Assembly (NCBI GenBank): GCA_016934715.1
Contig: JAFGSI010000022.1
Coordinates: forward strand, 1-57,155
Length of the DNA stretch: 57,155 nucleotides
Direction of reading: 5' to 3'
DNA from: Anaerolineales bacterium
Lineage (GTDB): Bacteria; Chloroflexota; Anaerolineae; Anaerolineales; Villigracilaceae
The notes under the pieces were generated by a model. The model saw only the letters and a program-made list of their open reading frames with translations. It had not been told where the DNA came from and did no database searches. Every line of letters begins with the position of its first letter. Within the stretch, counting starts at the first letter, position 1. Both the position numbers and the translations under genes were made by a program. Of this stretch, positions 8,046 to 16,261 are shown in pieces.

Positions 8046-8567
8046 CTACGAAGAACTCTCCAGGCTCTCCAGCCGTTCGTCGCACAGATCGAGCCAGCGC
8101 AGGTCAGCCTGCAGGTGCAGGATGGCCCCTTCGGCCAGCAGGGAGACGAACGGCTGGTCGGCCTTCTCGGCGGCCAGGGCTGTCAGGCCGCGCAGTTGCT
8201 TTAAGTAGGCCTGCCGCTGGCGGGTGATGGCCGCCAGGGCATCCCCGTAGCCGGCCAGGTGGCGGACGATCAGCTTGACCAGGAATGCATCCTTGAAGGA
8301 TTCGTTCTTTACGACCGGCTGATCCAGCCAGGCTTCGAGCTCCCGCCGGCCGGCAGCGGTGATCCGGTATGTTTTTTTGCCGCGCCCGTCATCCGCCTCG
8401 GACTGCACCTCCGCCAGGCCATCGCGCTCCAACCGGCCGAGGGTGGTGTAGATCTGGCCGAAATTGATCTCGCGGCTGCCGCCCAGCGCCTGCTCGATGG
8501 CCCGCTTGAGATCGTAGCCGTGATGGGGTTGGCGGGCCAGCAGGCCCAGGATGGTGTAGGCAAACAT
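8046..8567 (-). CDS. PadR-family transcriptional regulator
   Basis: 173 aa. The N-terminal PadR winged helix (about 1-90) has the family pattern ILGLLARQPHHGYDLKRAIE, GQIYTTLGRLERDGLAE and GRGKKTYRITAAGRREL. A C-terminal helical dimerisation domain (Vir_act_alpha_C type) follows. PadR proteins usually repress exporter genes and release DNA when they bind small phenolics or antibiotics. It is the first gene of the ABC operon. A 14-bp palindrome starts 18 bp upstream of its ATG, so autoregulation of the operon is likely. GGAGG precedes the ATG. Confidence 0.95.
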   Translation of the reverse strand: MFAYTILGLLARQPHHGYDLKRAIEQALGGSREINFGQIYTTLGRLERDGLAEVQSEADDGRGKKTYRITAAGRRELEAWLDQPVVKNESFKDAFLVKLIVRHLAGYGDALAAITRQRQAYLKQLRGLTALAAEKADQPFVSLLAEGAILHLQADLRWLDLCDERLESLESSS

Positions 8568-8585
8568 CGGCCTCCGATGAACGAC

Positions 8586-8625
8586 CCTGATATATACTCA
8601 GTATATATATCGAGTATATATCAGG
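8586..8625. promoter_or_regulatory. Palindromic operator, probably for PadR
   Basis: A perfect inverted repeat of 14 bp per arm (CCTGATATATACTC at 8586-8599; GAGTATATATCAGG at 8612-8625) has a 12-bp AT-rich centre. It lies between padR (start 8567, minus) and the peroxiredoxin gene (start 8712, plus). It is the only candidate operator in the divergent region and is likely to overlap the padR promoter. Confidence 0.75.
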
Positions 8626-8676
8626 ATCGCGAGTCTGTCAAGCCCCTTTTTCCTCCCCCCGAACACAACCGCCAGG

Positions 8677-8682
8677 TATGAT
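8677..8682 (+). promoter_or_regulatory. -10 box of the peroxiredoxin gene
   Basis: TATGAT lies 29 nt before the ATG at 8712. No clear -35 box is visible. A good Shine-Dalgarno (AGGAG) follows just before the start codon. Confidence 0.4.
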
Positions 8683-8711
8683 ACACTTGCCCCTATCGTT
8701 AGGAGAACAGC

Positions 8712-9470
8712 ATGGCCCTCAAAACTGGGCGCAAGGCGCCCGACTTCACCCTGACCAGCCACGAAGGCGAGAAGATCAGCTTGCGCGGCTACCGCGGCCG
8801 CAACGTGGTCCTGGCCACCTTCCCGCTGGCCTGGACGCCGGTCTGAACGGCGCAGATCCCTTCGTACCAGGCGATGCTCGCCCTGTTCGAAGGGATGCAG
8901 ACCCAGGTCCTGGGTCTCAGCGTCGACAGCGTGCCCTGCCTGAAGGCCTGGGCCGACAGCCTGGGCGGGATCAGCTACCCGCTCTTGAGCGATTTCTACC
9001 CGCACGGCAAGGTCGCCAAAAAGTACGGTGTGCTGCGCCGCGATGGCACCACCGAGCGGGCGCTCTTCGTCCTCGACAGGCAGGGCCTCCTCCGCTACGT
9101 CGATGTCCACGACATCGACCAGCAGCCCGATAACCAGGTCCTGTTCCGCACCCTGGCCGGGATCGACCCGCTCGCCCAGCAGGCCTACGCCGCCTACCAG
9201 GCCACGCTCCAGCCCGCGCCCGAGCCGCAGGCCGAGGTGGTCATGTACTGCACCGCCTGGTGCCCGGCCTGCCGGCGGGCGCGCCAGGTGCTCGAGCAGT
9301 ACAAAGTGAACTACGTCGAGGTCGACATCACCCGCGATCCGGAAGCCGCCGCCCGGGTGCGCGGTTGGGCGAACGGCAATGAAACCACGCCGGTCTTCAA
9401 CATCCGGGGCCAGGTCATCGTCGGATACGACCTGGTCAAGCTGGCCAAAGCGCTGGGGATCGAGCTTTAG
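8712..9470 (+). CDS. Selenocysteine-type peroxiredoxin-glutaredoxin fusion (in-frame UGA at codon 45)
   Basis: Read through the TGA at 8844-8846, this is one 252-aa protein. Residues 1 to about 155 are an AhpC/TSA peroxiredoxin: MALKTGRKAPDFTLTSHEGE, then FPLAWTPV-(UGA)-TAQIPSYQ. The family has PxxxTPVCT here, so the UGA replaces exactly the peroxidatic Cys. A possible resolving Cys is in SVDSVPCLKAWA. Residues about 175-252 are a glutaredoxin/thioredoxin-fold domain with CPAC (MYCTAWCPACRRAR) and a cis-Pro in ETTPVF. Both sides of the UGA are well conserved and in one frame, with no other defect, and a SECIS-like hairpin follows. The start has AGGAG. Role: peroxide reduction with the fused Grx as reductant. 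It stands alone, divergent from padR. Alternative: a nonsense mutation or sequencing error, less likely given the exact codon. Confidence 0.85.
8856..8896 (+). promoter_or_regulatory. Putative bacterial SECIS element
   Basis: Starting 10 nt after the UGA, the mRNA can form a 9-bp perfect stem (ATCCCTTCG, 8856-8864, with CGAAGGGAT, 8888-8896). Inside it is a second stem (CAGGCGA, 8868-8874, with TCGCCCTG, 8878-8885, one bulged C) closing a small loop (TGC, 8875-8877) that contains a G. The apical loop is 28 nt from the UGA, within the distances known for bacterial SECIS elements. It is entirely inside the coding region, as is usual in bacteria. Confidence 0.65.
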
Positions 9471-9557
9471 TCCGATCGATCGCCCGCACAGAACTGCCTC
9501 GCTCTTTGCTCCCCCCCGTCTCTGGCGCTTCCCTGTGGATCTGCATGCCCGAAGCCG

Positions 9558-9590
9558 AAAAACGAGCGCAGAGGATCTCCTCTGCGCTCG
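9558..9590 (-). terminator. Intrinsic terminator of the phosphatase/gpgS operon
   Basis: A perfect 12-bp stem (9563-9574 with 9579-9590), a 4-nt loop, and TTTTT on the minus strand directly after it. It lies 29 nt past the stop of the histidine phosphatase gene and may also stop transcripts coming from the peroxiredoxin gene. Confidence 0.8.
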
Positions 9591-9618
9591 CCGCGATCCA
9601 GGATCAACTGGAACAAGA

Positions 9619-10212
9619 TCAGTCCCCGCCTCCAGAGCACCCGGCAGGCCGCGCATCCGGGATGTCAAGTTCCACCGGCACCCCGTTCTCCGGGATCAAC
9701 TGCCAGACCTCGTCGATCGGGCGCTGGCGGTAGACGACCAGCGCCACCGCCAGCACGAACCCGTGGGCGACGATCGCCAGCGTCTGGCCGGGATGCCGGG
9801 CGACCACTTCCTGCAGGAATGCGACGACCCGCGCCTGCACCCCGGCCACCGTCTCCCCGCCGGGAGGTGCCACGTTGAGCGGGTCGCGCCTGCGCTCGTG
9901 AAAACGGGCGGCATAGCGGGCCTCGATCTCACCCACCAGGAGCCCCTGCCACTCCCCCTGGTGGATCTCGCGCAGCCGTGCATCCAGCCGGACCTCCAGC
10001 CCGTGGACCGCGGCCAGGGCCTCGGCCGTCTCCCGGGCGCGGACCAGGTCGCTCGCGTAGATCGCCTGCAGGTCCAGTCCACGCAGGGTCTCGGCCATCC
10101 GGGCCGCCTGGGCGCGGCCGCGGGCGTTGAGCGGCACGTCGGCCTGCCCCTGCCAGCGGCCCTCGACGTTCCAGTCCGTTTCGCCGTGGCGGATCAGGAA
10201 CAGGTGGGTCAT
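9619..10212 (-). CDS. gpgP: Histidine phosphatase, probable glucosyl-3-phosphoglycerate phosphatase
   Basis: 197 aa. The phosphoglycerate-mutase-like fold is shown by LIRHGETDWN at residues 6-15 (catalytic His), the second-site Arg in ARETAEAL, EIHQGEWQGL, and the distal His in IVAHGFVLAV. Several members of this superfamily dephosphorylate sugar phosphates; the mycobacterial GpgP that removes phosphate from glucosyl-3-phosphoglycerate belongs to it. The start codon overlaps the end of the UspA-GpgS gene by 4 bp, so the two are translationally coupled. That supports the GpgP role as an inference from context. Without the context it could be called only a broad-specificity phosphatase (CobC/GpmB-like). 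A strong terminator follows. Confidence 0.75.
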   Translation of the reverse strand: MTHLFLIRHGETDWNVEGRWQGQADVPLNARGRAQAARMAETLRGLDLQAIYASDLVRARETAEALAAVHGLEVRLDARLREIHQGEWQGLLVGEIEARYAARFHERRRDPLNVAPPGGETVAGVQARVVAFLQEVVARHPGQTLAIVAHGFVLAVALVVYRQRPIDEVWQLIPENGVPVELDIPDARPAGCSGGGD

Positions 10213-12020
10213 CGCCGCGGCCGCTCCAGGTATTCGGGGATCGTGATCATCGGCGGACGCTCGCGCGAGCCAAGCTCCTCCACATCGAGATGGAAACGAC
10301 CTTCCTCGTAGCGGACCAGCTTCATCGACTGGTTGACTTCATCCAGCATCTTCCAGCCGTAGCGCTGTTCAAGCTTGCGCGCCACGGTCTGGATGATGAC
10401 GAAGGACATCTTGCTGAGCGCCGTCAGGGGCTGGTTGTGGTGGACCCGTTTCTGCAGGTCGACCTGGGCAATGGAATGGAGGCCATACTCCTCGAACAGG
10501 TCGATCAGCAGGCCGATCTCGACCCCGTAGTCGGAGGCGAACGGCAGGCGCTCGAGCGCCGAGCGCCGCCCGCCATACTCGCCCGAGAGGGGCTGGACCA
10601 GGCCCGAGAGCTCCGGGTAGAACATGTTGAGCAGCGGGCGCGCCACCAGTTCGGTCACCCGGCCCCCACCCCCGGCCTGGATCTTGTCGCCGACCCGCAG
10701 CGGCCGGCGGTAGAACCCTTTGACAAAGAGGGTCTTTTCGCGCAGCAGCAGCGGGCCGAGCAGCCCATAGACGAAGCGCGGGTGGATGTTGACGATGTCG
10801 GTATCGATCCACAGGACGATATCCCCGCTGGTGACGTACAGGCTCTTCCAGAGGGCCTCCCCTTTTCCCTGGCGGACGCCGTACTGCGGCAGCGTCTCCT
10901 GGTGAATATGCACCGGCACGCCCAGGTCCGCTGCGATCGCGCGGGTCCGATCCGACGAACTCGAATCCATCAGCACGATCTCGTCCAGCAGGGCAACCGA
11001 ATCCATCAGGCTGCCCTTGATCGTCTCGATCACCCGGCCGACGGTCGCCTCCTCGTTCAGGGCCGGCAGTGCCAGGCTGACGGTCACGCCCATCTTTTGC
11101 TTGAGCGACTGCAGGTATTCCAGGTCGGCGAATTCGTCGGCGTAATAGGTGGTCTCGGCGAACCACTTGTCGACCAGGACCGAGATCGCCGCCGAACCGG
11201 ACTGCTCGGTATACAGGTCCTCGTGGACCGGGCGGTCCGAGCGGACCGCGATCACGGCGGTCGCGCAATCGTTCAGGACCAGCGAGGTGATCGCGCCCAG
11301 AGAGGCGGCCTGCGCGGGGAACGGCCTGGTCAGGCCCATCACGACCAGGTCGCAATCGCAGGCCCGGGCGACGATCTCGGCGGCAAAATCGTCCGCCTTG
11401 ATGGTCCGCTGCTCGATCTCCGGCAGGTTGTCCAGGACCCTGGACAGGCCCCGGAAGGAAGGCTCGATCGCAAAATCGGATTCCGGCGGGGTCATGTGCA
11501 GCGAGGTCAGGGTGGCCTGGCAGGTTTCGGCCAGGGCCAGCGAGATGCGCAGGGCCTGTTCGGCGTAGGCGCTGCCGCGCATCGGCAACAGGATGCTGCG
11601 GATGCACGCCGGCAGCGGACCGCGCACCATCGCCAGGCTGCAGTGCAGCGTGCTGAAGACTTGCTCCGGCGAAGCCAGCAGAGCCTGGAAACTGTCCGGC
11701 CAGGACAGCAGCAGCAGATCGGGCTTCTCTTCCTCGATGACCGCTTTCAATTCCAGCAGAGGTTGGTGGGAGACACGCACCCGTTCGCGAACATGGGTGC
11801 CCGGGACGCCGGTCTCGGCCCGGATCGCCTCGCGCATCTGCTTGGCCAGCGGGGCGGCGGTGCTGAGCGACTCTTCTTCGGGGATCCCGACCAGCCCAAC
11901 CAGCACGACCTGGCCATCCCTGGCCAGGGCCCGCCCGACATGGAGCACATCGCCTCCGTCCAGCCCGGGGAAGAGCGGCACCAGCAGCTTGCGGAACGGG
12001 GACATCTTGTAGGTTCTCAT
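10209..12020 (-). CDS. gpgS: UspA-domain / glucosyl-3-phosphoglycerate synthase fusion
   Basis: 603 aa from the ATG at 12020 (MRTYKMSPFRKLLVPL), which overlaps the previous gene's stop as TGATG. Residues about 1-135 and 140-275 look like two universal-stress-protein modules (KLLVPLFPG; RSILLPMRGSAYAEQAL; CDLVVMGLTRP). Residues about 285-603 are a GT81-type GpgS: VDKWFAETTYY, LALPALNEEATVGRVIE, LMDSSSSDRT, GKGEALWKSL, WIDTDIVN and LSGEYGGRR. GpgS transfers glucose from an NDP-glucose to 3-phosphoglycerate, the first step to glucosylglycerate and, in some bacteria, to mannosylglucosylglycerate or polysaccharide primers. A fused Usp tandem suggests nucleotide or stress control of solute synthesis; this is inference. 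Cells using this pathway accumulate the solute under salt, heat or nitrogen stress. Confidence 0.88.
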   Translation of the reverse strand: MRTYKMSPFRKLLVPLFPGLDGGDVLHVGRALARDGQVVLVGLVGIPEEESLSTAAPLAKQMREAIRAETGVPGTHVRERVRVSHQPLLELKAVIEEEKPDLLLLSWPDSFQALLASPEQVFSTLHCSLAMVRGPLPACIRSILLPMRGSAYAEQALRISLALAETCQATLTSLHMTPPESDFAIEPSFRGLSRVLDNLPEIEQRTIKADDFAAEIVARACDCDLVVMGLTRPFPAQAASLGAITSLVLNDCATAVIAVRSDRPVHEDLYTEQSGSAAISVLVDKWFAETTYYADEFADLEYLQSLKQKMGVTVSLALPALNEEATVGRVIETIKGSLMDSVALLDEIVLMDSSSSDRTRAIAADLGVPVHIHQETLPQYGVRQGKGEALWKSLYVTSGDIVLWIDTDIVNIHPRFVYGLLGPLLLREKTLFVKGFYRRPLRVGDKIQAGGGGRVTELVARPLLNMFYPELSGLVQPLSGEYGGRRSALERLPFASDYGVEIGLLIDLFEEYGLHSIAQVDLQKRVHHNQPLTALSKMSFVIIQTVARKLEQRYGWKMLDEVNQSMKLVRYEEGRFHLDVEELGSRERPPMITIPEYLERPRR

Positions 12021-13243
12021 CAGCCACCTCCCAGAAGCAGCGCAGCGATCTGCCGGGCATAGATGCGCTCCCAGGTGAACCCGGTGCGCACGCGGCTGCG
12101 CAGAGCGTATACCGGGTCCCGGGCCAGCCGGGCAGCGATCAGCCCGGCCACTTCCCGCGGGTCCGCGTCCGGCGAGAAGTAGGTCACCTGCGCGCCTCCC
12201 AGCTCGCGCAGCGGCGGGATGTCGGCGCACAGGGCCGGGATCCCCGCCAGGCCGGCCTCCAGCACCGGAATGCCAAAGCCCTCCTCCCGGCTGGGGAACA
12301 GCAGCAGGTCGGCCAGGGCGTAGAAATCGGAGATCACCTCGTCCGGCAGGAACTCGTCGTGCAGCTCGGCCAGGAAATGGGCTGCGCCGGAGAGTCCCAG
12401 TTCCTGGCGCAGGGCGGTCAGCTTCTCGAAATAGCGCAGGTTGTCCGGGTTGTGCGGCCCGAGCGGACCGGTGACCACCAGGCGCGCCGCCGGGTAGTCC
12501 GGCTGCAGGGCCGCCAGGACGCGCAAGGCCAGTTCGATGTTCTTGCGCGGCGTGATCCGCACCGGCAGCAGCACCAGCGGGGCCGCGGCCAGCAGATCGA
12601 GTTCGGCCACGAAACGGCGGGTCAGGTCCTCCAGCTTCAGGAAGCGGGCTGCGTCCACCCCATTGGGAACCACCTGGATGCGCCCGGCCGGGACCCCCAG
12701 CAGGTCGGCCAGTTCCCTCTGGCGCAGGGCCGAAATGGTCACCTGCACGGCCCCCGGCCAGTCGCTGCGCAGCAGGTCCCAGGGGAAGCCGTCGTGCAGT
12801 TCGGCGCGGTAGCGCGGCGTGGTCCAGGCCAGGTCATGGTGCCACAGGATCAGCCGGGAACCCGGGGCCGAGCGGTGAAGCTTCTGCAGAGCCGCCGTCA
12901 GGGGCAGGTTCTTGTTCAACGAACAGACATTGTGGGCGATCAACCAGTCCACCCCCGCAACCGCCGGGGCAAGGTCGGCCAGGATGCGCGCCGCCAGCGG
13001 GTCGAAGGCCGCCGGGAGGCTGCCCCGATCCAGCTCGGCCTTGACCGCCAGGACTTCCGGATGGCGCGAGTCGAGCAGGGGCAGACCGACAAAGGGGATC
13101 CGCCCATCGACCTGGGCGCCGCGCGCCGCCACGATCCGGACCTGGTGCCCGTCGTCGGCCATCAGGCGGGCGTGGTGCCCGAGGACGCTCTCCACCCCCC
13201 CGACCACCGGCGGAGAGGCATAATGCAGCAGGGCGATCTTCAT
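12020..13243 (-). CDS. GT4-family glycosyltransferase
   Basis: 407 aa. A GT-B fold with an N-terminal Rossmann half (MKIALLHYASPPVVGGVE) and a C-terminal nucleotide-sugar half (PVRITPRKNIELALRVL, FPSREEGFGIPVLEAGLAGIP, ending in the E-x7-E pattern). Its ATG overlaps the end of the upstream GT by 4 bp, and its own stop overlaps the gpgS start. It is therefore part of one coupled operon, and probably extends or modifies a glucosylglycerate-type product or makes a related storage glycan. Donor and acceptor cannot be read from the sequence. Confidence 0.88.
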   Translation of the reverse strand: MKIALLHYASPPVVGGVESVLGHHARLMADDGHQVRIVAARGAQVDGRIPFVGLPLLDSRHPEVLAVKAELDRGSLPAAFDPLAARILADLAPAVAGVDWLIAHNVCSLNKNLPLTAALQKLHRSAPGSRLILWHHDLAWTTPRYRAELHDGFPWDLLRSDWPGAVQVTISALRQRELADLLGVPAGRIQVVPNGVDAARFLKLEDLTRRFVAELDLLAAAPLVLLPVRITPRKNIELALRVLAALQPDYPAARLVVTGPLGPHNPDNLRYFEKLTALRQELGLSGAAHFLAELHDEFLPDEVISDFYALADLLLFPSREEGFGIPVLEAGLAGIPALCADIPPLRELGGAQVTYFSPDADPREVAGLIAARLARDPVYALRSRVRTGFTWERIYARQIAALLLGGG

Positions 13244-14526
13244 GCAAGATCCCCCTCGTCACCGAAGAAGGCCTGCAGCAGGGCGTGCAGCTGGCGCTCC
13301 AGGATGGCGAAAGAGAAATAGCGCCTGGCCAGCCGGAAGTTATGCTCCACCATCGCCTCGACCAGATCCGGTTTCTCCAGGAGCTCGCCGACCTGCGCAA
13401 CAGTCCGGTCGGTGATGAAACCATCCATTTCGATGGCCCGGAATCCCCTGGGCTTGATATCGATGGCGTAGATCGTATAGTTGTTCAACAGGATCGGGCG
13501 CCGGTAATAGACGGCCTCCAGGAAGGCATTCCCGAAACCCTCAAAGACAGACGGGTAGGTGACCAGGTCGGCGAAAGGATAGACGTCGCCCAGGGCGTAG
13601 ACTTTGCGGCCATCGGGCAGGATCTGGCGGCGTTCGCCGATCACGTCCGACTCGAAGGAGGCCTGAACGTCCAGCAGTTCGGCGAAATTACGCAGGTGCT
13701 GCTCGTATTCGTAGCCTTCATCTCCGCTGGCGTGCGAGATGACCAGGCGCACCTTGCGCCCCAGCCGGCGGACCAGCTCGATGGAGTGCTCGATCCCCTT
13801 GCGGTGCACGACGCGGGTCGGCTGCAGGAAGAGCAATTCGTCGGCGGCCAAGCCCAGGTCCGGGCGCAGGTGCTCGGTGTATGGGTCGGGCGGAGCCGGC
13901 GGGTTGTCGAAATCCATCACGTTGGGGATGATGCGCGACGAGATGCCGCGCCGGTAGCTCAACTGCGAGGCGGCTGCCGAATTGATGACGATATGGCGTA
14001 CGCTGGGCAAACGCGGCGGGAAGGCGGAGTCGAGGTAATCCCAGACGCAGTTGACCAGGAAGCGCTTGCGCTCCCAGTAGAAATCATGGTGGTGGGCGAT
14101 GACGTGCATGCCGGTCTCGGCGATGAACTCGGTCAGCGCCAGGCCAAGCGGGATGTTGACCGGGATGGTCAGGGCGTTCTCGACCACCAGCAGGTCGATC
14201 CCGAAGCGTTCGACAAAAGCGACCAGCCCGGCCTTGAGATGGTCCTTCAACTGCAGGATCCGGCGGGTGACCTGGGGATCGCGGCGGTGGCCGCTGAAGG
14301 CGCTCTCTGAGATCGCCTGGATCTCGGGATGCTTGAAATGCGCCTCCGGGACGACCATGCTCACCTCGGCCGGGCGGTCACTGGCCCCGGCAAAATAGTA
14401 GGTCTCCTGGCCGAGCCGCTCGAGCACCTCGGCCCATTTTTCGATCTCAAGGGAAACGCCATCCGTGCCGTTGATCCGGGTCGACACGAAGCCGATCTGG
14501 TGACGGAAGGGGAGATCACCGGGCAT
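13240..14526 (-). CDS. GT4 glycosyltransferase, mannosylglucosylglycerate-synthase-like
   Basis: 428 aa from the ATG at 14526, chosen because GGGAGG lies 7 nt upstream; a TTG six codons earlier would have no RBS. The protein begins MPGDLPFRHQIGFVSTRING, then TDGVSLEIEKWAEVLERLG, with IAHHHDFYWERKRF, IPNVMDFDNPP, FLQPTRVVHRKGIEHSIEL and YPSVFEGFGNAFLEAVYY. I recognise this pattern from GT4 enzymes of the mannosylglucosylglycerate pathway in planctomycetes and Thermotogales. The match is from memory and not tested. Position between a GH13_18 phosphorylase and gpgS supports it. The start overlaps the GH13 stop by 11 nt. Confidence 0.7.
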   Translation of the reverse strand: MPGDLPFRHQIGFVSTRINGTDGVSLEIEKWAEVLERLGQETYYFAGASDRPAEVSMVVPEAHFKHPEIQAISESAFSGHRRDPQVTRRILQLKDHLKAGLVAFVERFGIDLLVVENALTIPVNIPLGLALTEFIAETGMHVIAHHHDFYWERKRFLVNCVWDYLDSAFPPRLPSVRHIVINSAAASQLSYRRGISSRIIPNVMDFDNPPAPPDPYTEHLRPDLGLAADELLFLQPTRVVHRKGIEHSIELVRRLGRKVRLVISHASGDEGYEYEQHLRNFAELLDVQASFESDVIGERRQILPDGRKVYALGDVYPFADLVTYPSVFEGFGNAFLEAVYYRRPILLNNYTIYAIDIKPRGFRAIEMDGFITDRTVAQVGELLEKPDLVEAMVEHNFRLARRYFSFAILERQLHALLQAFFGDEGDLA

Positions 14527-16261
14527 CGCTTTTCCTCCCTTCAACGAGTTTCAACCAGCGGACCTGATACGGAGCCACCGGGATCCATCCCTGCGCATCC
14601 ACCGCCAGGGTCTGCCCGGAGACGAGGTCATGCAACTGGGTTGCGGGCCGTGCGAAGACAGCTTCAGGGCGAAGAGCCAGGCGCTGCGGTTGCGGAGTCA
14701 CGTTGTGGATGCACAGGACCTGGTGCTGCTGGTCCGGAGAGACGCGCAAGCAGGCAAATATGCCCGAGGTCAATTCTAACACACGCTGCTCCGCATGTGG
14801 ATCAAAGGCCGGGCACCCTGCCCGGGCCGCCAGCAGGTGCCGCAGCCGGGAGAAGACCTGGCCCCGCAGGGAGGCTGGATCGTCCAGGGCCGCGGCCAGT
14901 TCCTCCCGCTCCAGTTTCTGGCGGTTGATCGTCCGCTTGCGGCCGGTCAGGTTAACCCCCTCGGGCCAGCCGCGCGACCCGAACAGGCTGTGAAAATAGA
15001 TCCCCGGCACTCCGCCCAGCGACAGCAGGATCGCATGGGCGGCGATGAAGCGGTCCACCTGCCTCGCCAGCGGCTCCCCTGCCTGCGGGTCGTTGAGGGC
15101 CTCGAAGTAGTTGACGTTCAATTCGTAAGGGCTGTGGGATCCGTCCGGATTGCTCTTGTACGAGACCAGCCCGCCGTGGGCCTGGACCCGTTCGACCAGT
15201 GCCTCGATCTCGGCCCGGTCGAGAATGCCGTGCACGGGATTGAGGCCGATCCCATCGTGCGAGGCCAGGAAGTTGAAAAAGGTCGTGTGCCTGGAGGACC
15301 CATCCAGGCTGGCGGCCCAGGCGCTCAGGCGGCGGGCGTCGCCTCCATGGAACGTGTGCAGGACCAGCGGCGGCAGGGCGAAATTGTAGACCAGCTGGGC
15401 CTCATCCGTTCCGTCGCCGAAGTAGGAAAGATTCTCCCGGTGAGGGACATTGGTCTCGGTGATCAGGCGCACGTGCGGGGCGGCTTCGTCCAGCACCGCC
15501 CGGATCAGCCTGACGACCAGGTGGGTCTGGGGCAGGTGGATGCAGCGGGTGCCGGGCTCCTTCCACAGGTAGGCGACCGCATCCAGGCGCAGGAACTCGG
15601 CCCCCTGCTCGACGTACCCCAGCAGGATGTCGATGATCTCCAGGAGCACTTCGGGATTGTGGTAGTTCAGGTCGACCTGGTCGGGGCCAAAGGTGGTCCA
15701 GACCTGCCGCTCCCCGTCCCGGGTCTGGAAGGAGGTCAGCAGTGGCAGGGCCCGCGGGCGGACGACCTGCGACAGGTCCGGTTGACCAGCGACCACGATG
15801 AAGAAGCCGGCCCGGCGCGGGTCGCCGGACAGGAAGCCCTGGAACCAGTCCCCCTGGGCCGAGACGTGGTTGATGACCGCGTCGAACATCAGGCGGAACC
15901 CCTGCCCGAGCCGACGCAGGTCGGCCCAGCGGCCGTAGGCCGGGTCAACCTGGCGGTAGTCCTTGACCGAGAAGCCGTCGTCGGACGACCAGGGATAGAA
16001 AGGCAGAACATGCACCCCGCTGACCACGCCGGCCAGGTGGCGTTGGCAGAAGGCGGCCAAACCCGCGAGCGGCGTGGTGGACCGATCCTGGACCTGGTCG
16101 GCGTAGGTGATCAGGATGGCATCGGATGAATCGAGAGTCGTCCGGGAGGGGACCGGCAGCCGGGTCCGGTACGCCGCGATCAGGGACTGCAGGCGTTCGA
16201 AGGCTGCCTGCCCGGAGGCCTCGCCGTACAGGCCGGTCAACAGCGCAAGTATTTTCTCCAT
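14516..16261 (-). CDS. GH13_18 glycoside phosphorylase (sucrose or glucosylglycerate phosphorylase type)
   Basis: 581 aa from the ATG at 16261; the frame runs further upstream but lacks homology there. Sucrose-phosphorylase-type GH13 features are present: ILITYADQVQ, HVLPFYPWSSDDGFSVKDYR, FRLMFDAVINHVS, nucleophile Asp in FLRLDAVAYLWKEPGT, acid/base Glu in RLITETNVPH, and NFLASHDGIGLNPV. Subfamily 18 includes sucrose, sucrose-6-phosphate and glucosylglycerate phosphorylases. The last splits glucosylglycerate to glucose-1-phosphate and glycerate, and fits this operon best. Specificity is inferred from context. It is first in the operon. A TACAAT box nine bases before the ATG suggests a leaderless start, and an inverted repeat overlaps it. 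Confidence 0.85.
   Translation of the reverse strand: MEKILALLTGLYGEASGQAAFERLQSLIAAYRTRLPVPSRTTLDSSDAILITYADQVQDRSTTPLAGLAAFCQRHLAGVVSGVHVLPFYPWSSDDGFSVKDYRQVDPAYGRWADLRRLGQGFRLMFDAVINHVSAQGDWFQGFLSGDPRRAGFFIVVAGQPDLSQVVRPRALPLLTSFQTRDGERQVWTTFGPDQVDLNYHNPEVLLEIIDILLGYVEQGAEFLRLDAVAYLWKEPGTRCIHLPQTHLVVRLIRAVLDEAAPHVRLITETNVPHRENLSYFGDGTDEAQLVYNFALPPLVLHTFHGGDARRLSAWAASLDGSSRHTTFFNFLASHDGIGLNPVHGILDRAEIEALVERVQAHGGLVSYKSNPDGSHSPYELNVNYFEALNDPQAGEPLARQVDRFIAAHAILLSLGGVPGIYFHSLFGSRGWPEGVNLTGRKRTINRQKLEREELAAALDDPASLRGQVFSRLRHLLAARAGCPAFDPHAEQRVLELTSGIFACLRVSPDQQHQVLCIHNVTPQPQRLALRPEAVFARPATQLHDLVSGQTLAVDAQGWIPVAPYQVRWLKLVEGRKSDAR

Noticed and set aside
10290-12062. 590-aa plus-strand frame opposite gpgS
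   Set aside because: Composition is that of an antisense shadow (rich in R, Q, H, G) and the opposite strand has a clear family match.
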